Part shown: positions 61,215 to 64,000 of the stretch, in pieces
Position numbering within the stretch: position 1 is the first letter of the stretch
How the letters are laid out: every line of letters starts with the position of its first letter
Assembly (NCBI RefSeq): GCF_029457495.1
Contig: NZ_CP120361.1
Coordinates: 3,860,001-3,924,000, forward strand
Length of the DNA stretch: 64,000 bases
From: Chelativorans sp. AA-79
GTDB taxonomy: Bacteria > Pseudomonadota > Alphaproteobacteria > Rhizobiales > Rhizobiaceae
Direction: 5' to 3'
Notes under the pieces: generated by a model
Told to the model about the DNA's origin: nothing
The model's database searches: none
What the model saw: the letters and a program-made list of their open reading frames with translations, nothing else
Position numbers and translations under genes: made by a program

Positions 61215-63023
61215 TTAGGCCGTCGGTACCGCCTCGAGGTGGACGCCACCCGCGAACAGAAGCTGATAGGCCTCGTAGGCCGCGAGCACGAATTCGGCCT
61301 GGGCGGTGTGGCCTTCAACGAACGCATGGCCGTATATGGTTTCGTCGGGATATTCCGTGATCAGCGTGAGCGGAACCACATGCCGGTCGTCCGGCGCGAT
61401 CAGGCACGAGACGCCGTTCACCATTCGGAAATTGGTCTCTCCGCAGTGATACTCGAACAAGCGGATCTGCCTCATTGTGTAGTCCACCAGCCCCGGCAGC
61501 TCCGCAAGGCGGGCGGTTACGCGGTCGACCAGCCGCTCGGCCACGCCGGCCCAATCGACGTGGTGGCGCATGACGAGGAAAAAGCCCTTCGGGATCGTCC
61601 ACATGTCGAAATCGCGCGGTACGTAGCCCGAAAGCGGCCGCGTCCATTCGTGCGAGGGATAGCCGTGGAGATTGAGGTGAAGCTTCGCCCCGCTCAGCCG
61701 CTCGGCCTCCTTGCGGATCGCCTTTTCGAACAGCGGCTCCTTCGCCCGGTATTCGAGATCGTCGCCAAGTGCCGTATAGCGGGCGGCATGATGCATGTGG
61801 TGTGGATTGTCGGCCCGCAGCCTCCAGTGCATCTGATACCCATCGGGGTTTTCAAGCGGCGAGACGGCGAAATGGGAATTCTCCCGCGCCGCGAGCTCCC
61901 GTGCCGCCCGCAAGGCGCCGACGATGCCGGTGGTCTCGTTGGCATGCTGGCCGGCGCTGATCATCACCGCATGGTCGCTGCCCTTGCGGTAGCGCGCCTC
62001 GACGAGCCGTCCCGATCTCGACTGCACGCCAACGGAGACGCCGCCGATCTTAGCCAGTTCCGCACGGACCTGGGCAGCCGGGATCGGGGAGACCGCCTGG
62101 TCGAGCGTCACGAACGGCGCGGCGGTTTCCGTGGCCGTCAGCGCGCGGGTCTCGATCCGCACCGTTGGCGCCGATCTGGCGAAGCGGATTTCGGGAACGA
62201 TCTGGCCCGGCCGGAGTCCGCGATCGCCGTTCGGCCGCCCCGACTTCTTCTGGAAGAATTCGAGGAGGGAGAAATAGAGGTCCTCATGTATTGCCTCGCG
62301 AAGGCTCACAACCTCCTCATCCGCGGAGAGCCGGCGATCCTCGATCGGAAGCGTGACGGCGATGTTCAGTTCGTCGAAATAGGGCTCCCCGTCTCCCCAC
62401 GGCCAGGAGGCCACCGCTTCGATCGCCTTATGGAACAGGCTCTCGTAATCCGTCTCGAGCCGCTCTCCGTCATTGCCGTCACCCGTCCTGATCCAGCCGG
62501 TCGGCGAAACGAGGGCTTCTCCGTCATTGTCCATGTGCAGGCGGTTCGGCGCGAAGACGGCATGCTCGCTTATCCGGCCGTCCTTCCCCGTCAGGGCCAC
62601 GTGATAGTGAAAGCCATATCCCGTCGCTGGCTCGAACGACAGCGGCGCATCGCCCACGAGGGCGGCAAGCGGATAGGTTTCCAGCAGGAACCGGTTTGCC
62701 GGACAGGCATCGTGAACGGGATAGGCCACACGGATCTGCGCCAACTCGCGCAAATCCACCTCTTCGAGAAAGAAGTGAAGCAAGGGTTTGTAGGCGCTGC
62801 GAAAACGCGCCCTCACCCCTCGGGTGGCAAGCGCTGCCTCGGCCGCGCGGCGGCTCGCCTCGTCATCGAAGGTCCAGGCTTGGACCTTCGCTCCCTCCGC
62901 GTCGGCGAAGCGCGCGACGATCCTGTCGAGCGTGCGCTCGAACGTGCCCTCATAAATTAGCGTCATGTGGAGGTTCTGCCGGTTGATCGAGGCTGTCGCG
63001 CCCGCCGGTACGCTTTCGGTCAC
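61215..63023 (-). CDS. M14-family zinc carboxypeptidase-like protein
   Basis: A 602-residue protein with a C-terminal M14 peptidase domain (about 335-590). SAGQHANETTG holds the HxxE zinc pair, and LNLHGYPSHEWT holds the third zinc His. HCGETNFRM lies near the end of the domain. The first 330 residues are a family-specific N-terminal part without a recognised domain. No signal peptide is visible, so it is probably cytosolic. The start is GTG 63023 with only a weak ribosome site; ATG 62966 is an alternative. It lies 33 bases after the MarR-type gene and is probably its co-transcribed partner. Confidence 0.87.
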   Translation of the reverse strand: MTESVPAGATASINRQNLHMTLIYEGTFERTLDRIVARFADAEGAKVQAWTFDDEASRRAAEAALATRGVRARFRSAYKPLLHFFLEEVDLRELAQIRVAYPVHDACPANRFLLETYPLAALVGDAPLSFEPATGYGFHYHVALTGKDGRISEHAVFAPNRLHMDNDGEALVSPTGWIRTGDGNDGERLETDYESLFHKAIEAVASWPWGDGEPYFDELNIAVTLPIEDRRLSADEEVVSLREAIHEDLYFSLLEFFQKKSGRPNGDRGLRPGQIVPEIRFARSAPTVRIETRALTATETAAPFVTLDQAVSPIPAAQVRAELAKIGGVSVGVQSRSGRLVEARYRKGSDHAVMISAGQHANETTGIVGALRAARELAARENSHFAVSPLENPDGYQMHWRLRADNPHHMHHAARYTALGDDLEYRAKEPLFEKAIRKEAERLSGAKLHLNLHGYPSHEWTRPLSGYVPRDFDMWTIPKGFFLVMRHHVDWAGVAERLVDRVTARLAELPGLVDYTMRQIRLFEYHCGETNFRMVNGVSCLIAPDDRHVVPLTLITEYPDETIYGHAFVEGHTAQAEFVLAAYEAYQLLFAGGVHLEAVPTA

Positions 63024-63056
63024 GCGCGCCCATTTCCGCCCTCGAGACCCAATCCG

Positions 63057-63632
63057 TCAAAGTGTGGCGGCGGCGCGCGCCGCCTGATCGAATGCTCCCG
63101 ACATAAAGCGCAGAACTGCCGCGACTTCCGAGAGCGTCGCCTCGGAGGGACGTGCATTCGCGGTCGAATCCACCAGGAGATGCTTGCGGATCTCCGCGTA
63201 GCGGTCGCATGCCTCCGCGCCCTTCTTGGTGATCTTGACCGTCTTCTCCTTCGCCGCACGGCCCGTGGTCAGGAGACCGGCCGCCTCGAGCTTGCGCACG
63301 GCATAGCTGACGATATGCGTGTCCTCAATGTCGAGCACGAGGCAGATATCGGCCAGCTTCTTCTCGCGGCCGCGGTGATAGATGGAATGCAGGATGAGCA
63401 CCTCCATCGGGGAAAGGCCCGGCAGGCCCGCGGCGGACATGCAGCGGACGATCCACCGGGAAAAGGCGTGCGAGGCCAGGATCAGGCCGTACTCCACCTC
63501 CGAAAGGCCGGGCGAGCCGCCATCGGCCAGATGCGCGGACGAGACGATGGGGCCGATCGTCCTTACCGGCCGCAAGTGCTTGGGCAGCATCTCGCCGTCA
63601 TCGCCGCGAGCCACGTTCGATTTGTCGGTCAC
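63057..63632 (-). CDS. MarR-family winged-helix regulator
   Basis: A 191-residue regulator. GLSPMEVLILHSIYHRGREKKLADICLVLDIEDTHIVSYAVRKLEAAGLL is the winged helix with recognition helix and wing (AAKEKTVKITKKG). The GTG start at 63632 has AAGGAGGCG seven bases upstream. It probably controls the M14 carboxypeptidase gene downstream and possibly the divergent glycerophosphodiesterase gene. The ligand is unknown. Confidence 0.88.
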   Translation of the reverse strand: MTDKSNVARGDDGEMLPKHLRPVRTIGPIVSSAHLADGGSPGLSEVEYGLILASHAFSRWIVRCMSAAGLPGLSPMEVLILHSIYHRGREKKLADICLVLDIEDTHIVSYAVRKLEAAGLLTTGRAAKEKTVKITKKGAEACDRYAEIRKHLLVDSTANARPSEATLSEVAAVLRFMSGAFDQAARAAATL

Positions 63633-63811
63633 ATCCGCCTCCTTGATATTACGCAAACATCTTGCATACATTTTGCCGATGATCCATGCCTCCTGTTGAA
63701 CGTGGACGAGCCTCTCCCCGCCGATCCTTCGCTTGCCTTCGGGGCGGCGCTTGCATATCGCTGCGCACCGTCCCATTGCTACGCTCGCAACGCGGCGCGG
63801 CGGAGACTGTA

Positions 63812-64000
63812 ATGGGCCAGGGCATATCCATCACCTATGACGGAAGACCCGTCGCACTCAAATGGCACCGCCTGAGGCGCCGCATGGCCAACCCGCTGTT
63901 CAGCGCCGACAATCTGCGTGAGGGAATGCGGCTCGGCGCATCCATGGAGATCGACCTTCGCGTGACGCGCGACTTCGATTTCGCCGTGCTCCACGACGAA
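63812..64000 (+). CDS. Glycerophosphodiester phosphodiesterase (3' end cut by window)
   Basis: The first 63 codons of a gene that runs off the window. The sequence WHRLRRRMANPLFSADNLRE leads to GASMEIDLRVTRDFDFAVLHDE, the conserved GDPD metal-binding motif (E-x-D and the following HD). These enzymes release alcohols and glycerol 3-phosphate from lipid head groups. The frame is open to the last base. ATG 63812 is chosen as the first in-frame start; no strong ribosome site is seen. Confidence 0.8.
   Translation, partial: MGQGISITYDGRPVALKWHRLRRRMANPLFSADNLREGMRLGASMEIDLRVTRDFDFAVLHDE

Overview
The window reads as a high-GC chromosome segment from a Hyphomicrobiales (Rhizobiales) alphaproteobacterium, probably Phyllobacteriaceae-like. 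The grounds are a succinoglycan-type exo cluster with an ExoX/SyrA-like repressor, the trpF-trpB-trpA-accD-folC order, an AccD without its zinc finger, DUF2852 and DUF2161 proteins, a phasin, and several palindromic intergenic repeats. No tRNA, rRNA, transposase or CRISPR array was recognised. The genus is an inference.

Region by region: 1-2.2 kb holds an alpha/beta hydrolase, a DUF2852 membrane protein and a YgjP-type metallopeptidase. 2.3-8.3 kb is a biosynthetic operon, trpF-trpB-cutA-[ribbon-helix-helix/RelE-ParE toxin-antitoxin]-trpA-accD-folC, followed by a calcineurin-like phosphatase. 9.3-27.4 kb is an acidic exopolysaccharide locus. Its minus-strand arm is exoL-exoA-exoM-galU(exoN)-exoP. 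An exoX-like repressor diverges from exoY-exoF-exoQ. A second minus-strand arm, exoK-exoT-exoV, diverges from two further glycosyltransferases. Together these supply the priming transferase, elongating transferases, flippase, polymerase, co-polymerase kinase, outer-membrane export protein, pyruvyl decoration and a secreted glycanase. A shared sequence motif sits upstream of four of these transcription units.

27.5-36.5 kb has a ribosome hibernation factor, a lipoprotein alpha/beta hydrolase, a sigma-54 two-component pair (DctD/DctB-like), about 1 kb of structured non-coding DNA, and an OFA-family carboxylate transporter. The transporter has a good sigma-54 promoter and two matched upstream palindromes. 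A LysR regulator follows. 36.7-41.8 kb is a periplasmic iron-uptake-type operon (imelysin, dihaem oxidoreductase, second imelysin, DUF1513). 42-43.2 kb has a 2'-5' RNA ligase-like protein and a conserved hypothetical protein.

43.3-49.4 kb is a sugar operon read leftwards: LacI regulator, binding protein, two permeases and a GH127 beta-L-arabinofuranosidase. Two LacI-type operators precede it, and a decayed Lrp/AsnC gene lies next to them. 49.9-56.4 kb is a LysR-controlled MexEF-type RND pump operon that begins with an alpha/beta hydrolase lacking catalytic residues. 56.5-64 kb has a RES/Xre toxin-antitoxin pair, a GH25 lysozyme lipoprotein, a DUF2161 protein that appears to start at CTG, an endonuclease/exonuclease/phosphatase, a phasin, an M14 carboxypeptidase behind a MarR regulator, and the start of a glycerophosphodiester phosphodiesterase.
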